A stretch of DNA of 64,000 nucleotides from Serratia sp. H1w (GTDB taxonomy: Bacteria > Pseudomonadota > Gammaproteobacteria > Enterobacterales > Enterobacteriaceae): positions 1 through 64,000 of the forward strand of contig NZ_AYMQ01000105.1 of assembly GCF_000633355.1 (NCBI RefSeq), given 5' to 3'. Positions 8,333 through 17,916 of this stretch are shown in pieces (positions within the stretch are counted from its first letter, which is position 1; each line of letters starts with the position of its first letter). The notes beneath the pieces were generated by a model that was not told the DNA's origin, searched no databases, and saw nothing but the letters and a program-made list of their open reading frames with translations. The translations under genes and the position numbers were made by a program.

Positions 8333-8449
8333 CTGGATTTTTAATCGCGGATGAATGCCTGTAAGAGCCTTTTCCGCGCGCAAGACTTTCGCCGCTCTGC
8401 CAGAAGGGAGCGACAACCGAATGATTTATTACCGTGAGCAATGATGACA

Positions 8450-9187
8450 ATGTGGAAATGGTTACATCAATTTGCCAGGCCGGAACGGCTGTACCATGTC
8501 TGTGGCCGCTTTGTCCCCTGGTTGGGGATAGCGGGCGCCATCTGTCTGCTGGTCGGCTGGATCTGGGGCTTTGGTTTCGCGCCCAAGGATTATCAGCAGG
8601 GTGACAGCTTCCGAATCATGTACATTCATGTGCCGGCGGCCATCTGGTCAATGGGCATTTATGGCTCAATGGCGATCGCGGCGTTTATCGGCCTGGTCTG
8701 GCAGATGAAAATGTCCGATACCGTGGTGGCGGCCATGGCTCCGGTCGGCGCGGTGTTCACCTTTATTGCACTGGTCACCGGCTCCGCCTGGGGCAAACCG
8801 ATGTGGGGCACCTGGTGGGTGTGGGACGCACGCCTGACCTCGGAGCTGGTATTGCTGTTCCTTTATATGGGCATTATTGCGCTGTATAACGCCTTTGACG
8901 ATCGCCGCCTGGCCGGGCGAGCCGCCGGTATTCTGGTGCTGGTGGGGGTGATCAACATTCCTATTATCCATTTCTCGGTCGAATGGTGGAATACCCTCCA
9001 TCAGGGCTCAACCAATATGCAGCAGAGCATTGCGCCAAGTATGCGCTATCCGCTGCGCTGGGCCATCTTCGGTTACCTGCTGTTCTTTATTACGCTGACC
9101 TTGATGCGCTTGCGCAACCTGATCCTGATCCAGGAGCGTCAGCGCCCTTGGGTCGCCGAGTTGGTTAACAAGGAGCGTCAGTCATGA
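8450..9187 (+). CDS. ccmC: Heme transporter CcmC
   Basis: A 245-residue inner-membrane protein with six helices that hands heme to CcmE. The tryptophan-rich heme-binding WWD motif is present (KPMWGTWWVWDARLTSELV), with conserved periplasmic histidines in YIHVPAA and HFSVEWWNTLHQ. ATG codons at 8441, 8444 and 8450 are all possible; 8450 gives MWKWLHQF, which lines up with E. coli CcmC. No strong ribosome site distinguishes them. Confidence 0.94.
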   Translation: MWKWLHQFARPERLYHVCGRFVPWLGIAGAICLLVGWIWGFGFAPKDYQQGDSFRIMYIHVPAAIWSMGIYGSMAIAAFIGLVWQMKMSDTVVAAMAPVGAVFTFIALVTGSAWGKPMWGTWWVWDARLTSELVLLFLYMGIIALYNAFDDRRLAGRAAGILVLVGVINIPIIHFSVEWWNTLHQGSTNMQQSIAPSMRYPLRWAIFGYLLFFITLTLMRLRNLILIQERQRPWVAELVNKERQS

Positions 9188-9435
9188 ATACGGCATTCAG
9201 TTCCTGGCAGGCGTTCTTCGCCATGGGTGGGTACGCGTTTTACGTTTGGTTGGCCGTGGCAGTAACCCTGCTTTCCCTGCTCGGGCTGCTGGGTCACACC
9301 CTGTGGCAGCGCAAGCAGCTACTGGCTGAAGTCAGCCGCCAAGAGTCGCGTGAACGGCGAATTCGTCAGTCACAACAGTTAAAGAAAACAGCGGCTATAC
9401 CGCAGTCTGTTAACTCGCGGGAGAAATCACAGTGA
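9184..9435 (+). CDS. ccmD: Heme exporter accessory protein CcmD
   Basis: An 83-residue protein with one transmembrane helix (about residues 17-39) and a positively charged cytoplasmic tail ([20 protein letters not shown]). It joins CcmABC and is needed to release holo-CcmE from CcmC. The start overlaps the ccmC stop by four bases (ATGA). The length is a little above that of the E. coli protein; the extra part is the polar C-terminal tail. Confidence 0.92.
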   Translation: MNTAFSSWQAFFAMGGYAFYVWLAVAVTLLSLLGLLGHTLWQRKQLLAEVSRQESRERRIRQSQQLKKTAAIPQSVNSREKSQ

Positions 9436-9926
9436 ATCCACGTCGTAAAAGCCGCCTCTATCTGGCCATTGTCGTCCTGATTGGTGTCGCACTGACCGCT
9501 ACGCTGATGTTGTATGCCCTGCGCTCCAATATTGACCTGTTCTATACCCCGAGCGAGATCCTGCAAGGCAAGGGCGAAAAGCATGAGAAGCCGGAGGTGG
9601 GGCAGCGCTTGCGCATCGGCGGCATGGTCATGCCGGGCTCGGTCAAACGCGATCAGCAAAGCCTGCAGGTGAGCTTCAAGGTTTATGACGCCCACGGAGC
9701 CATCGAAGTCACCTACAACGGCATCTTGCCGGATCTGTTCCGTGAGGGGCAGGGCGTAGTGGCTCAGGGCGTGCTGGGTGAAGGTAACGTGGTCAATGCG
9801 CGTGAAGTACTGGCCAAACACGATGAAAAATATACGCCACCAGAAGTCGCGGATGCCATGAAAGAAAATCATAAAAATCCGGCCGCTACCTATAACAATT
9901 CGCCGGACGGGGGCAACAAGTCATGA
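9432..9926 (+). CDS. ccmE: Heme chaperone CcmE
   Basis: A 164-residue periplasmic heme chaperone anchored by one N-terminal helix (residues about 8-29). His130, in VLAKHDEKY, is the histidine that binds heme covalently, with Tyr134 as the conserved axial ligand. An OB-fold core (about 50-125) precedes a polar tail. It receives heme from CcmC and delivers it to CcmF/H. The start overlaps ccmD by four bases. Its product is the substrate released by CcmAB. Confidence 0.95.
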   Translation: MNPRRKSRLYLAIVVLIGVALTATLMLYALRSNIDLFYTPSEILQGKGEKHEKPEVGQRLRIGGMVMPGSVKRDQQSLQVSFKVYDAHGAIEVTYNGILPDLFREGQGVVAQGVLGEGNVVNAREVLAKHDEKYTPPEVADAMKENHKNPAATYNNSPDGGNKS

Positions 9927-11893
9927 TGCCGGAACTTGGAAGTTTTCTGCTGTGTCTGGCGTTGGCCATTTCGTTGCTGCTGAGCCTTTATCCACAATGG
10001 GGTGCGGCGCGTCAGGATACGCGCATGATGGCGGTAGCCCGCCCGTTGACCTATGGCATGTTTGCTGCGATCGCCCTGGCATTTGCCTGCCTGGTGTACG
10101 CGTTTATTACCAATGACTTTACGGTCTCCTACGTGGCGGCCAACTCCAATACCAAGCTACCGGTGTATTACCGCATTGCGGCGACGTGGGGGGCACACGA
10201 AGGTTCTCTGCTGCTGTGGGTGCTGCTGTTGAGCTGCTGGTCACTGGCGGTTGCCATCTGTAGCCGTGCGATGCCGCAGGATGCCGTGGCGCGCGTGTTG
10301 TCGGTGATGGGGATGATAACCGCCGGGTTCTTGCTGTTCATCATTATGACCTCCAACCCGTTTACCCGCACCTTGCCGAGTTTTCCGATCGACGGTGGCG
10401 ATCTTAACCCGCTGTTGCAAGATATCGGGCTGATCTTCCACCCGCCATTGCTGTATATGGGCTACGTGGGTTTCTCGGTGGCTTTTGCCTTCGCCATCGC
10501 CTCACTGATGGCCGGGCGGCTCGATACCGCCTGGGCGCGTTGGTCGCGTCCGTGGACCACGGCGGCCTGGGTCTTCCTGACCATGGGCATCGTGCTGGGG
10601 TCGGCGTGGGCTTACTATGAGCTGGGCTGGGGCGGCTGGTGGTTCTGGGATCCGGTAGAAAACGCTTCCTTTATGCCGTGGCTGGCCGGTACCGCCTTGA
10701 TGCACTCGCTGGCGGTAACTGAAAAGCGCGGCACCTTCAAAGCCTGGACGGTGCTGCTGGCGATCACCGCCTTCTCTTTATGTCTGTTGGGTACCTTCCT
10801 GGTACGTTCCGGCGTGTTGGTTTCCGTCCACTCCTTTGCCTCCGATCCGGCGCGCGGGATGTTTATCCTCGCCTATCTGGTGATCGTGATTGGCGGTTCG
10901 CTGTTGCTGTATGCCGTGAAGGGCGGGCAGGTGCGTAGCCGGGTGCAGCATGAAACCTTCTCGCGGGAAACCTTCCTGCTGGGCAATAACGTCTTGCTGA
11001 TCGCCGCCATGCTGGTAGTGCTGTTGGGGACTTTGTTGCCGTTGGTGCATAAACAGTTGGGCTTGGGCAGCATTTCCATCGGCGAGCCGTTCTTCAACAC
11101 CATGTTTACCTGGCTGATGGCACCGCTGGCACTGTTGCTGGGCATCGGGCCGTTGGTGCGCTGGCGTCGTGACGAGCCGACCAAACTCTGGCGTCGCCTG
11201 GGCGTAGCGCTGGTGATCACGCTGGTGCTGTCGATCCTGCTGCCTTGGCTGCTGCAAGACAGCATCGCTGGTATGACGGTGGTCGGGCTGATTATGGCCA
11301 TCTGGGTGATCCTGTTGACCCTGATGGAACTGCATGAGCGCGCGACCTATCGCCACGGTTTCTGGCAGGGGCTGAAGCACCTTTCCCGCAGCCACTGGGG
11401 CATGGTCTTGGGCCATCTGGGTGTCGCGGTTACGGTGATCGGCATCGCGTTCAGCCAAAACTATAGCGTAGAGCGTGATGTACGCATGAAGGCTGGTGAT
11501 AGCGTGGAAATTCATGACTATCGCTTCGTTTTCCGCGACGTTCACGATATCCGCGGGCCAAACTACACTGGCGGCGTCGGGATTATCGATGTCACCCGTA
11601 ACGGCAAGGCAGAAGCCACATTGCATGCGGAAAAACGCTATTACAGCGTGGCGCGTAGCATGATGACGGAAGCCGCCATCGACGGCGGCCTGACGCGCGA
11701 TCTGTACGCCGCGTTGGGTGAAGAACTGGACGATGGTTCCTGGGCCGTGCGGCTTTATTACAAACCTTTTGTCCGCTGGATTTGGTTCGGTGGGGTGTTT
11801 ATGGCGATTGGCGGCGTGTTGTGTATTCTCGACCCGCGTTATCGCATGAGCAAAAAACTCAAGCGTGAAGCCAAACGAGGGGAGCAGGCATGA
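9923..11893 (+). CDS. ccmF: Cytochrome c heme lyase subunit CcmF
   Basis: A 656-residue polytopic membrane protein, the core of the CcmFHI heme ligase. The WWD-type motif [19 protein letters not shown] lies near residue 235, and conserved histidines (for example in [13 protein letters not shown]) serve as heme b ligands or heme-handling residues. It reduces and attaches heme from CcmE to apocytochrome c. The start MMPELG is as in E. coli and overlaps ccmE by four bases; its end overlaps ccmG in the same way. Confidence 0.96.
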   Translation: MMPELGSFLLCLALAISLLLSLYPQWGAARQDTRMMAVARPLTYGMFAAIALAFACLVYAFITNDFTVSYVAANSNTKLPVYYRIAATWGAHEGSLLLWVLLLSCWSLAVAICSRAMPQDAVARVLSVMGMITAGFLLFIIMTSNPFTRTLPSFPIDGGDLNPLLQDIGLIFHPPLLYMGYVGFSVAFAFAIASLMAGRLDTAWARWSRPWTTAAWVFLTMGIVLGSAWAYYELGWGGWWFWDPVENASFMPWLAGTALMHSLAVTEKRGTFKAWTVLLAITAFSLCLLGTFLVRSGVLVSVHSFASDPARGMFILAYLVIVIGGSLLLYAVKGGQVRSRVQHETFSRETFLLGNNVLLIAAMLVVLLGTLLPLVHKQLGLGSISIGEPFFNTMFTWLMAPLALLLGIGPLVRWRRDEPTKLWRRLGVALVITLVLSILLPWLLQDSIAGMTVVGLIMAIWVILLTLMELHERATYRHGFWQGLKHLSRSHWGMVLGHLGVAVTVIGIAFSQNYSVERDVRMKAGDSVEIHDYRFVFRDVHDIRGPNYTGGVGIIDVTRNGKAEATLHAEKRYYSVARSMMTEAAIDGGLTRDLYAALGEELDDGSWAVRLYYKPFVRWIWFGGVFMAIGGVLCILDPRYRMSKKLKREAKRGEQA

Positions 11894-12441
11894 ACCGCAA
11901 ACTGTTATTTATTCCGTTAATCCTGTTCCTGCTGTTGGTGGTGGCTTTGTTGGTGCAGTTGACGCGTAACGCCGGTGGCGAAGATCCCACCATGCTGGAG
12001 TCTGCGCTGATCGGTAAACCGGTGCCGACCTTCAAGCTGGAATCCCTGGATCAGCCAGGTAAAACCTTCGATCAGGCGGTGCTGCGCACGGGCAAACCGA
12101 TCCTGCTCAACGTCTGGGCGACCTGGTGCCCAACCTGCCGGGCGGAGCATGAGTATCTCAACACGTTGGCGGCCAAGGGCATACGCGTGGTGGGGCTGAA
12201 CTATAAAGACGATCGGCAGAAGGCAGTGGTGTGGCTCAATCAGTTGGGCAACCCTTATGCGCTGAGCCTGTATGACGGCGACGGCATGCTGGGGCTGGAT
12301 CTGGGCGTTTACGGCGCACCGGAGACCTTCCTGATCGACGGTGAAGGCATTATCCGCTACCGCCATGCCGGGGACATGAACGAGCGTGTCTGGCAGCAGG
12401 AAGTGTTGCCGCTATACCGTAAATATGGGGGCGACGCATGA
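11890..12441 (+). CDS. ccmG: Thiol:disulfide interchange protein CcmG/DsbE
   Basis: A 183-residue membrane-anchored, periplasm-facing thioredoxin-like protein. An N-terminal helix (about 5-23) is followed by a thioredoxin fold with the active site WCPTC (Cys80, Cys83) and a conserved GAPETFLID cis-proline segment. It keeps the CXXCH motif of apocytochrome c reduced, using electrons from DsbD. It lies in the ccm operon with four-base overlaps on both sides. Confidence 0.95.
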   Translation: MNRKLLFIPLILFLLLVVALLVQLTRNAGGEDPTMLESALIGKPVPTFKLESLDQPGKTFDQAVLRTGKPILLNVWATWCPTCRAEHEYLNTLAAKGIRVVGLNYKDDRQKAVVWLNQLGNPYALSLYDGDGMLGLDLGVYGAPETFLIDGEGIIRYRHAGDMNERVWQQEVLPLYRKYGGDA

Positions 12442-12905
12442 GGCTGATAACCTTGCTGGTGGCGGCATTACTCAGCTTCAGTGCTGCCGCAGCCATCGAT
12501 ACCTACAAGTTCAATTCGGTAGAGCAGGAACAGCAATACCGTGAGCTGACCGAACAGTTGCGCTGCCCGAAATGCCAGAACAACAGCATTGCCGATTCCA
12601 ATGCCATCATCGCGTCAGATATGCGCACCAAGGTGTATGAGTTGATGATGCAGGGGCAGGACAAGCAGCAGGTCATCGACTATATGGTGGCGCGCTACGG
12701 CAACTTCGTGACCTATGAACCCCCAGTGACCCCAGCAACCTTGATCTTGTGGGTCGGGCCGTTGCTGTTTGTGCTGATTGGTGGGGCGGTGGTGATATTA
12801 CGCAGTCGTCAACGTCGGACGAGTGCAGTCAACCAGGAATTCTCCGAGCAGGAGCAGCAGCGTCTGGCGGCGTTGTTGAAAGAGACTGACAGGAAGAAAC
12901 CCTAA
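12438..12905 (+). CDS. ccmH: Cytochrome c maturation protein CcmH
   Basis: A 155-residue protein with a cleavable signal peptide (about 1-19), a periplasmic three-helix domain with the redox motif LRCPKCQNNSIADSNA (Cys43, Cys46), and one C-terminal transmembrane helix (about 94-115). It reduces apocytochrome c thiols for ligation. E. coli CcmH is one longer protein that also contains the CcmI part; here the two are separate genes joined by TAATG. Confidence 0.93.
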   Translation: MRLITLLVAALLSFSAAAAIDTYKFNSVEQEQQYRELTEQLRCPKCQNNSIADSNAIIASDMRTKVYELMMQGQDKQQVIDYMVARYGNFVTYEPPVTPATLILWVGPLLFVLIGGAVVILRSRQRRTSAVNQEFSEQEQQRLAALLKETDRKKP

Positions 12906-14119
12906 TGGCTTTTTGGCTGATAATTATAGTGCTGTTGGTCGGCGCTGCCGCATTACTGGTGGTGCCAGCGATGCGCGAAGGCAAAGAAACTACGGCGGCC
13001 AGCCGCGATACGCTCAACAAGGCGTTCTACGAGGATCGCCTTGACGAACTGGCGCAGGATGAAGATCAAGGTGTGGTTGCCGAACGCCCCGAACTGGTCA
13101 AAGAGCTGCAACAGAACCTGTTGAACGATATCCCTGGGCAAGCGGATGAGCAGCCCGCACGGCCGATCAATCGTTGGGCTTTAGTACCCGGCGTAGCGGT
13201 GCTCATCGTGGTATCGGTTGGCTTTTATCTGAAAACTGGCGGTTTGGCTCAGGTTATGGCCTGGCATCAGGTAGAATCCCAGATGCCGGAGCTACGCGCG
13301 CGGGTAGCCAATGAACGTGCCCAGCCGCTTAGCATGGAAGAGATCGCCCGTCTTGGCCTGGGGCTACGTACCTCATTGCAACAAGATGACCGCAATCTGA
13401 ATGACTGGATGATGCTTGGTCGTGTCGGTATGGCGTTGAATAACGCGACGACGGCGACGCAGGCGTTTGCCCATGCTTACAGCCTGGACCCGAGCAATAT
13501 GGAAGTACGCTTGGGCTATGCCGAAGTGCTGACACGCTCTGGCGATCCGGAGGACAACAAGCAGGCCACCGCGATGCTGCGCACCATGGTGGCAGAAGAT
13601 CACACCAACATGCGGGTGTTGAGCCTGTTGGCGTTTAACTCGTTTGAACAGGGCGATTACCAACAGGCGATCGGTGCCTGGCAGGTGATGTTGAAACTGT
13701 TGCCAGCCGACGACCAGCGTGTTGAAGTGATAAAGCGCAGCATTGAACAAGCAAAAGTTCAGGTTGGAGCAGAAACTGTTAAACTCTCCGTCAATGTCAC
13801 GCTGTCGCCAGAGGCGGCAAAAGCATTACCACAACAAGGAACGCTGATCGTTTCGGTTACCGATGGGACCAACCCGATACCGGTAGCGGTCAAGCAATTG
13901 CCGCTTAGCCGTTTCCCGCTGGCATTCACTTTGGATGACAGCAATGCCATGATGCCTGAGCGTCTGCTTTCGGCTCAGCAGAAGGTGAAGGTACATGTCC
14001 GGCTGTCACAAGATGGCTTGGCAACGCCGCAGGCGGGCGACTGGTTTGGCGACAGTACGCTGCAGGCCTATAGCGGCAAGGAGCAGGTCAGCGTTCAGAT
14101 AGATAAACAGGTTCCCTGA
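12905..14119 (+). CDS. ccmI: Apocytochrome c chaperone CcmI
   Basis: A 404-residue protein with two transmembrane helices (about 2-20 and 91-110) bracketing a cytoplasmic loop, then a periplasmic TPR region (about 150-290) and a C-terminal beta-rich domain. CcmI binds the C-terminus of apocytochromes and presents them to CcmF/CcmH. It corresponds to the C-terminal half of the fused E. coli CcmH. Its start shares one base with the ccmH stop (TAATG), so it is a natural split rather than a frameshift. Confidence 0.92.
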   Translation: MAFWLIIIVLLVGAAALLVVPAMREGKETTAASRDTLNKAFYEDRLDELAQDEDQGVVAERPELVKELQQNLLNDIPGQADEQPARPINRWALVPGVAVLIVVSVGFYLKTGGLAQVMAWHQVESQMPELRARVANERAQPLSMEEIARLGLGLRTSLQQDDRNLNDWMMLGRVGMALNNATTATQAFAHAYSLDPSNMEVRLGYAEVLTRSGDPEDNKQATAMLRTMVAEDHTNMRVLSLLAFNSFEQGDYQQAIGAWQVMLKLLPADDQRVEVIKRSIEQAKVQVGAETVKLSVNVTLSPEAAKALPQQGTLIVSVTDGTNPIPVAVKQLPLSRFPLAFTLDDSNAMMPERLLSAQQKVKVHVRLSQDGLATPQAGDWFGDSTLQAYSGKEQVSVQIDKQVP

Positions 14120-14153
14120 TAAAAAGAATCCAAGGGTTTTCATGGAGAAACAT

Positions 14154-14912
14154 ATGAACTTTCGCCTGACTGGGCTGGCTTTCGCAACGGTATTATTGGT
14201 GGGGTGTGCCAGCTCGCCTGGTGACGATCCGCAAGGGCGTTCCGATCCTCTTGAAGGATTTAACCGGGCGATGTTTAACTTCAACTATAACGTGATGGAT
14301 CCCTACGTGCTGCGCCCGGTGGCGGTAGCATGGCGCGATTACGTCCCGACACCTGCGCGTAATGGCATAAGCAACTTCACTTCCAACCTGGAAGAGCCAG
14401 CCAGCATGGTGAACGAATTCCTGCGCGGCAACCCTTATCAGGGTATGATCCACTTCAACCGCTTCTTCCTGAACACCCTGTTGGGGATGGGCGGCTTGAT
14501 CGACGTGGCCGGCATGGCCAACCCGAAACTGGCGCGTGAAGAACCACGCCGCTTCGGTGGTACCTTGGGCAACTACGGCGTCGGCTACGGCCCGTATGTT
14601 CACTTACCGGTCTACGGTAGCTTCACCATTCGTGAAGACGGCGGTGACTGGGCGGATAGCGTTTATCCGGTGCTGAGTTACCTCACCTTCTGGATGTCGG
14701 CGGGTAAATGGGTGGTGGAAGGGATCGAAACCCGTGCGCAACTGTTGGATTCCGATGGCTTGCTGCGCAACTCTTCCGATCCTTACATGATGATGCGTGA
14801 CGCTTACTTCCAACGCCATGACTTCCTGGCGCAGGGCGGGGTGCTCAAGCCGCAGGAAAACCCGAATGCGAAAGCAATTCAGGGTGAACTGGATGAGATC
14901 GACTCCAACTAA
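14154..14912 (+). CDS. mlaA: Outer-membrane lipoprotein MlaA (VacJ)
   Basis: A 252-residue lipoprotein with lipobox LLVGC (acylated Cys18). MlaA works with OmpC/OmpF and the MlaBCDEF system to remove phospholipids from the outer leaflet of the outer membrane. The family sequence starts at DPLEGFNRAMFNFNYNVMDPYVLRPVA, and the hydrophobic, glycine-rich GMIHFNRFFLNTLLGMGGLIDVAGMA region is intact. ATG 14154 is preferred over 14142 because the ribosome site GGAGA lies between them. In E. coli vacJ also lies close to fadL and yfdC. Confidence 0.95.
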   Translation: MNFRLTGLAFATVLLVGCASSPGDDPQGRSDPLEGFNRAMFNFNYNVMDPYVLRPVAVAWRDYVPTPARNGISNFTSNLEEPASMVNEFLRGNPYQGMIHFNRFFLNTLLGMGGLIDVAGMANPKLAREEPRRFGGTLGNYGVGYGPYVHLPVYGSFTIREDGGDWADSVYPVLSYLTFWMSAGKWVVEGIETRAQLLDSDGLLRNSSDPYMMMRDAYFQRHDFLAQGGVLKPQENPNAKAIQGELDEIDSN

Positions 14913-14948
14913 GGCCTGCTTTGGGAAGCGGTTTCCCATTAGCTTCTG

Positions 14949-15111
14949 CCCCTCACCCTAACCCTCTCCCACAGGGAGAGGGGATCGTTTGTGCCACGAT
15001 TTGACACTGGCTCCCTACAGCGACATCGCATCACCAACAAACTGATCTCTGAACTTGATGACATCACCGTGCCAGCTCCCTCTCCTTGGGGAGAGGGTTG
15101 GGGTGAGGGGG
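14949..15111. repeat. Palindromic intergenic repeat, copy 2 (about 163 bp)
   Basis: It starts CCCCTCACCCTAACCCTC, just after mlaA, and ends GAGGGTTGGGGTGAGGGGG. Inner stems CCCACAGGGAGAGGGG and GCTCCCTCTCC flank a divergent middle. It belongs to the family at 4707. The gap 14913-15365 otherwise holds only the hairpin at 15194 and the yqiJ leader; I see no gene there. Confidence 0.88.
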
Positions 15112-15193
15112 ATCGTTCGGGGATATCAGTGCTCAGAGCTACGGATTGTCTGGGCTGGTGCGGCAGTAAATGCTAAAATCTGCGCCAGGATAC

Positions 15194-15219
15194 AGCTCCC
15201 GGTGTCATTGACGGGAGAG
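15194..15219. other. GC-rich hairpin upstream of yqiJ
   Basis: GCTCCCGGTGTCATTGACGG followed by GAGAGC can fold with stem CTCCCG/CGGGAG and loop. It lies about 150 bp before yqiJ and has no T-run after it, so it does not look like an intrinsic terminator. It may be a leader structure or chance. Confidence 0.3.
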
Positions 15220-15365
15220 CCTGCGGCCAGAGGGCCAGTTTGTGTGAAACAGGGAGCGTTTATAGCGGATTGCGGCATCACCTTTTACCGCGTTTATCCC
15301 CCTTTTTCCTGCCCGTTCTCTGCCGCCACGACATTTACGCTGTGATGCGCAAGGAGAACGCCAAT

Positions 15366-15992
15366 ATGGATCTACTTTCTTCAGGCAATGCCCCCTTCTT
15401 GATCGCTCTGTTCCTGCTGCTGTTTATCGGCGTGCTGGAAACGCTGGCGGTGTTTCTCGGTGCTTCCCTTTCCAGCCATTTCGATGCTGCTTTAGACAAT
15501 CATCCGGATATTACCCTGGGTGAAAACGTTTTCGCCCACGGTTTGAGCTGGCTGCATATCGGGCGCTTGCCACTGTTAGTCATCATCGTGCTGTTCCTCG
15601 GCGGTTTCTCCCTGAGTGGCCTGATAGTGCAATGGCTGGCAGGCGGTGAGTTGCCGGTGTGGCTGGCGGTAATGGTTGCCTTTATCGCCGCGATATTCTG
15701 CATGCGTTGGTGCGGACGTGGTATTGCCCATTACTTGCCGCGTGACGAAAGCAGTGCGGTTTCCACAGATAGCTTTGTCGGTCGCCTGGCGGTGATGACC
15801 GGCGCAACGGCCACTGTGGGTTCCCCGGCAGAAGCCCGGCTGACCGATCAGCATGGACGCACACATTATATTTTGATCGAGCCGGATGAGGCCGACGTTG
15901 CCTTTGCTCGTGGAGCTAAAGTGCTGGTTACGGCGCGTATCTCTGGCTCCCGGTTCAGCGGCAGTGCCAACCCTTGGCCGGACCTGTTGTAG
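15366..15992 (+). CDS. yqiJ: YqiJ-family membrane protein with OB-fold domain
   Basis: A 208-residue inner-membrane protein partner of the flotillin YqiK. Two to three transmembrane helices (about 10-31, 71-92, 98-118) are followed by a soluble NfeD-like OB-fold domain with the family sequence GRLAVMTGATATVGSPAEARLTDQHGRTHYILIEP. The length and the C-terminal NPWPDLL match E. coli YqiJ. AAGGAG lies 8 bases before ATG 15366. NfeD-like proteins are usually encoded beside flotillin-like proteins, as here. In E. coli the yqiJK pair is elsewhere on the chromosome. Confidence 0.88.
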   Translation: MDLLSSGNAPFLIALFLLLFIGVLETLAVFLGASLSSHFDAALDNHPDITLGENVFAHGLSWLHIGRLPLLVIIVLFLGGFSLSGLIVQWLAGGELPVWLAVMVAFIAAIFCMRWCGRGIAHYLPRDESSAVSTDSFVGRLAVMTGATATVGSPAEARLTDQHGRTHYILIEPDEADVAFARGAKVLVTARISGSRFSGSANPWPDLL

Positions 15993-16045
15993 CAAGCGGT
16001 TTTTAACGGAATTATTTTAACCACCTTGATGGAGAGGTAACCTTT

Positions 16046-17809
16046 GTGATGATTAATGATGGTCTTACGTTTTGGGGTTCGATTGCAGGTGGCATTTTCG
16101 TTGTCCTGCTGATCATCGGGCTGATTTTCTCACGCCTGTATCGGCGTGCTTCTGCGGAACAATCTTTGGTGCGTACCGGCTTGGGTGGTCTCAAGGTCGT
16201 GCTGAGCGGGGGGGCCATCTCCTTGCCGGTGTTTCATGAGATTATTGCCATCAACATGAAGACCCTGAAATTGGAAGTCAGCCGTGCGATGCACGACAGC
16301 CTGATCACCAAGGACAGAATGCGTGTGGACGTGGTGGTGGCATTTTTTGTTCGCGTGCAGCCGACCATTGAAGGGATCTCCACCGCAGCCCAGACCTTGG
16401 GCCAGCGCACCCAGTCGCCGGAAGATCTGCGTCAGTTGGTGGAAGACAAGTTCGTTGACGCCCTGCGTTCCACCGCGGCGCAGATGACCATGCAAGACCT
16501 GCAAGACACGCGCGAAAACTTCGTGCAGGGCGTGCAGAGTACGGTATCGGAAGATCTGGCGAAAAACGGCCTGGAGCTGGAAAGCGTGTCGCTGACCAAC
16601 TTTAACCAGACGTCGAAAGAGTATTTCGATCCTAACAACGCCTTCGACGCCGAAGGTCTGACCAAGCTGACGCAAGAAACCGAACGTCGCCGTCGCGAAC
16701 GTAACGAAGTCGAGCAAGACGTGGAAGTCGCCGTGCGCGAGAAAAACCGCGATGCGTTGTCACGCAAGCTGGAGATCGAGCAGCAGGAATCCTTTATGTC
16801 GCTGGAGCAGGAGCAGCAGGTGAAAACCCGCACCGCCGAGCAAAGCTCCCGCATCGCCACGTTTGAAGCGGAACGTCGCCGTGAAGCCGAGCAGAGCCGC
16901 ATTTCCGCCGAGCGCCAGATCCAGGAAGCGGAAATCGAGCGTGAGCAGGCGGTACGTACCCGTAAGGTAGAGGCGGACCGTGAAATCCGCGTCAAAGAGA
17001 TCGAGCAGAGCAAAGTCACTGAAATGGCCGCCATCGAGCAGACCAAAGTGACGGAAATCGCCGAACAGGATAAGGCTATTGCCATTGCCGCCAAGTCTGA
17101 GCAGCAATCGCAGGCACAGGCGCGCGCCAATGACGCCTTGACGGAAGCGGTGAAGGCTGAGCAAAACGTGGAAACCACGCGCCAGACTGCCGAAGCCGAC
17201 CGTGCCAAGCAGGTTGCTCTGATCGAAGCCCGTCAGGGAGCGGAAACCGAGGCGATGCAGTTAACGCTGAAAGCCCGTGCGGAAAAAGAAGCCGCCGAGT
17301 TGCAAGCCGCCGCCATCATCGAACTGGCCGAAGCGGCACGCAAGAAAGGCCTGGCCGAGGCGGAAGCCCAGCGCGCGTTGAACGAAGCGGTCAACATGCT
17401 CTCCAACGATCAGACCAGCCTGAAGTTCAAACTGGCGCTGTTGCAGGCGCTGCCGGCGATTATCGAGAAGTCTGTTGAGCCAATGAAGGCCATCGAAGGC
17501 ATCAAGATCATGCAGGTGGATGGATTAAACCGTTCTGGCGGTACAACTGGTGCTTCGGCGGCTTCGGTCGGTGGTGGTAATCTGGCCGAGCAGGCGATGT
17601 CTGCCGCTCTGGCGTACCGCACGCACGCCCCGGTTATCGACTCCCTGTTACAGGAAATCGGTATCTCAGGTGGTTCTTTGCAGGCATTGACCGCAGCCTT
17701 GCCGCAGGCGCAGCCTGTCGCACCGGCGGTACCAGAGATTGTGGAACCAAAAGTGCCGTCGTATGAACCGTCAAACGAGCCAACGATCACCACGGTAAGC
17801 TTGTCCTGA
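16046..17809 (+). CDS. yqiK: Flotillin-family protein YqiK
   Basis: A 587-residue SPFH/flotillin protein. An N-terminal transmembrane helix (about 9-30) is followed by the SPFH/band-7 domain (about 45-215) and a long coiled coil very rich in Glu, Ala, Gln and Arg (about 215-450, with repeated EQSKVTEMAAIEQTKVTEIAEQ-like heptads). A low-complexity C-terminal region ends in a PEIVEPKVPSYEPSNEP tail. Flotillins assemble into membrane microdomain scaffolds. It starts at GTG 16046 or ATG 16049, both served by GGAGAGG at 16031. It is 53 bp downstream of yqiJ, in the same operon. Confidence 0.92.
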   Translation: MMINDGLTFWGSIAGGIFVVLLIIGLIFSRLYRRASAEQSLVRTGLGGLKVVLSGGAISLPVFHEIIAINMKTLKLEVSRAMHDSLITKDRMRVDVVVAFFVRVQPTIEGISTAAQTLGQRTQSPEDLRQLVEDKFVDALRSTAAQMTMQDLQDTRENFVQGVQSTVSEDLAKNGLELESVSLTNFNQTSKEYFDPNNAFDAEGLTKLTQETERRRRERNEVEQDVEVAVREKNRDALSRKLEIEQQESFMSLEQEQQVKTRTAEQSSRIATFEAERRREAEQSRISAERQIQEAEIEREQAVRTRKVEADREIRVKEIEQSKVTEMAAIEQTKVTEIAEQDKAIAIAAKSEQQSQAQARANDALTEAVKAEQNVETTRQTAEADRAKQVALIEARQGAETEAMQLTLKARAEKEAAELQAAAIIELAEAARKKGLAEAEAQRALNEAVNMLSNDQTSLKFKLALLQALPAIIEKSVEPMKAIEGIKIMQVDGLNRSGGTTGASAASVGGGNLAEQAMSAALAYRTHAPVIDSLLQEIGISGGSLQALTAALPQAQPVAPAVPEIVEPKVPSYEPSNEPTITTVSLS

Positions 17810-17828
17810 ATCGGTAGCGATGTTGAGC

Positions 17829-17856
17829 GTAGGGGCGCTGCATGCTGCGCCCCCTT
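17829..17856. repeat. Short hairpin repeat B, copy 1
   Basis: GTAGGGGCGCTGCATGCTGC followed by GCCCCC forms a perfect short stem (GGGGCGC/GCGCCCC). Close relatives lie at 28280 and 43048, in two cases 5-45 bp after a stop codon. It sits between yqiK and the shared terminator. Confidence 0.75.
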
Positions 17857-17866
17857 AAGAAAAAGA

Positions 17867-17894
17867 AAACGGCGGGATTATCCCGCCGTTTTTA
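17867..17894. terminator. Bidirectional terminator between yqiK and fadL
   Basis: AAAACGGCGGGATTATCCCG continues with CCGTTTTT: a GC-rich stem (CGGCGGGA/TCCCGCCG) flanked by A-run and T-run. It can serve the converging yqiK and fadL transcripts. Confidence 0.9.
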
Positions 17895-17916
17895 TGTCTC
17901 TGTAGAAGAGAGTGGA

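Noticed and set aside
10778-11626. Long minus-strand frame (282 codons) inside ccmF
   Set aside because: It is a shadow of GC-rich ccmF, with a Gln/His-rich low-quality product and no ribosome site.
12438-14119. ccmH/ccmI as a frameshifted single gene
   Set aside because: E. coli has one fused protein, but here each part has its own complete frame and start, joined by TAATG as in many other bacteria.
16432-17208. Minus-strand frame opposite the YqiK coiled coil
   Set aside because: The Ser/Ala/Arg/Cys-rich product reflects the Glu/Ala/Gln repeats of YqiK read backwards.
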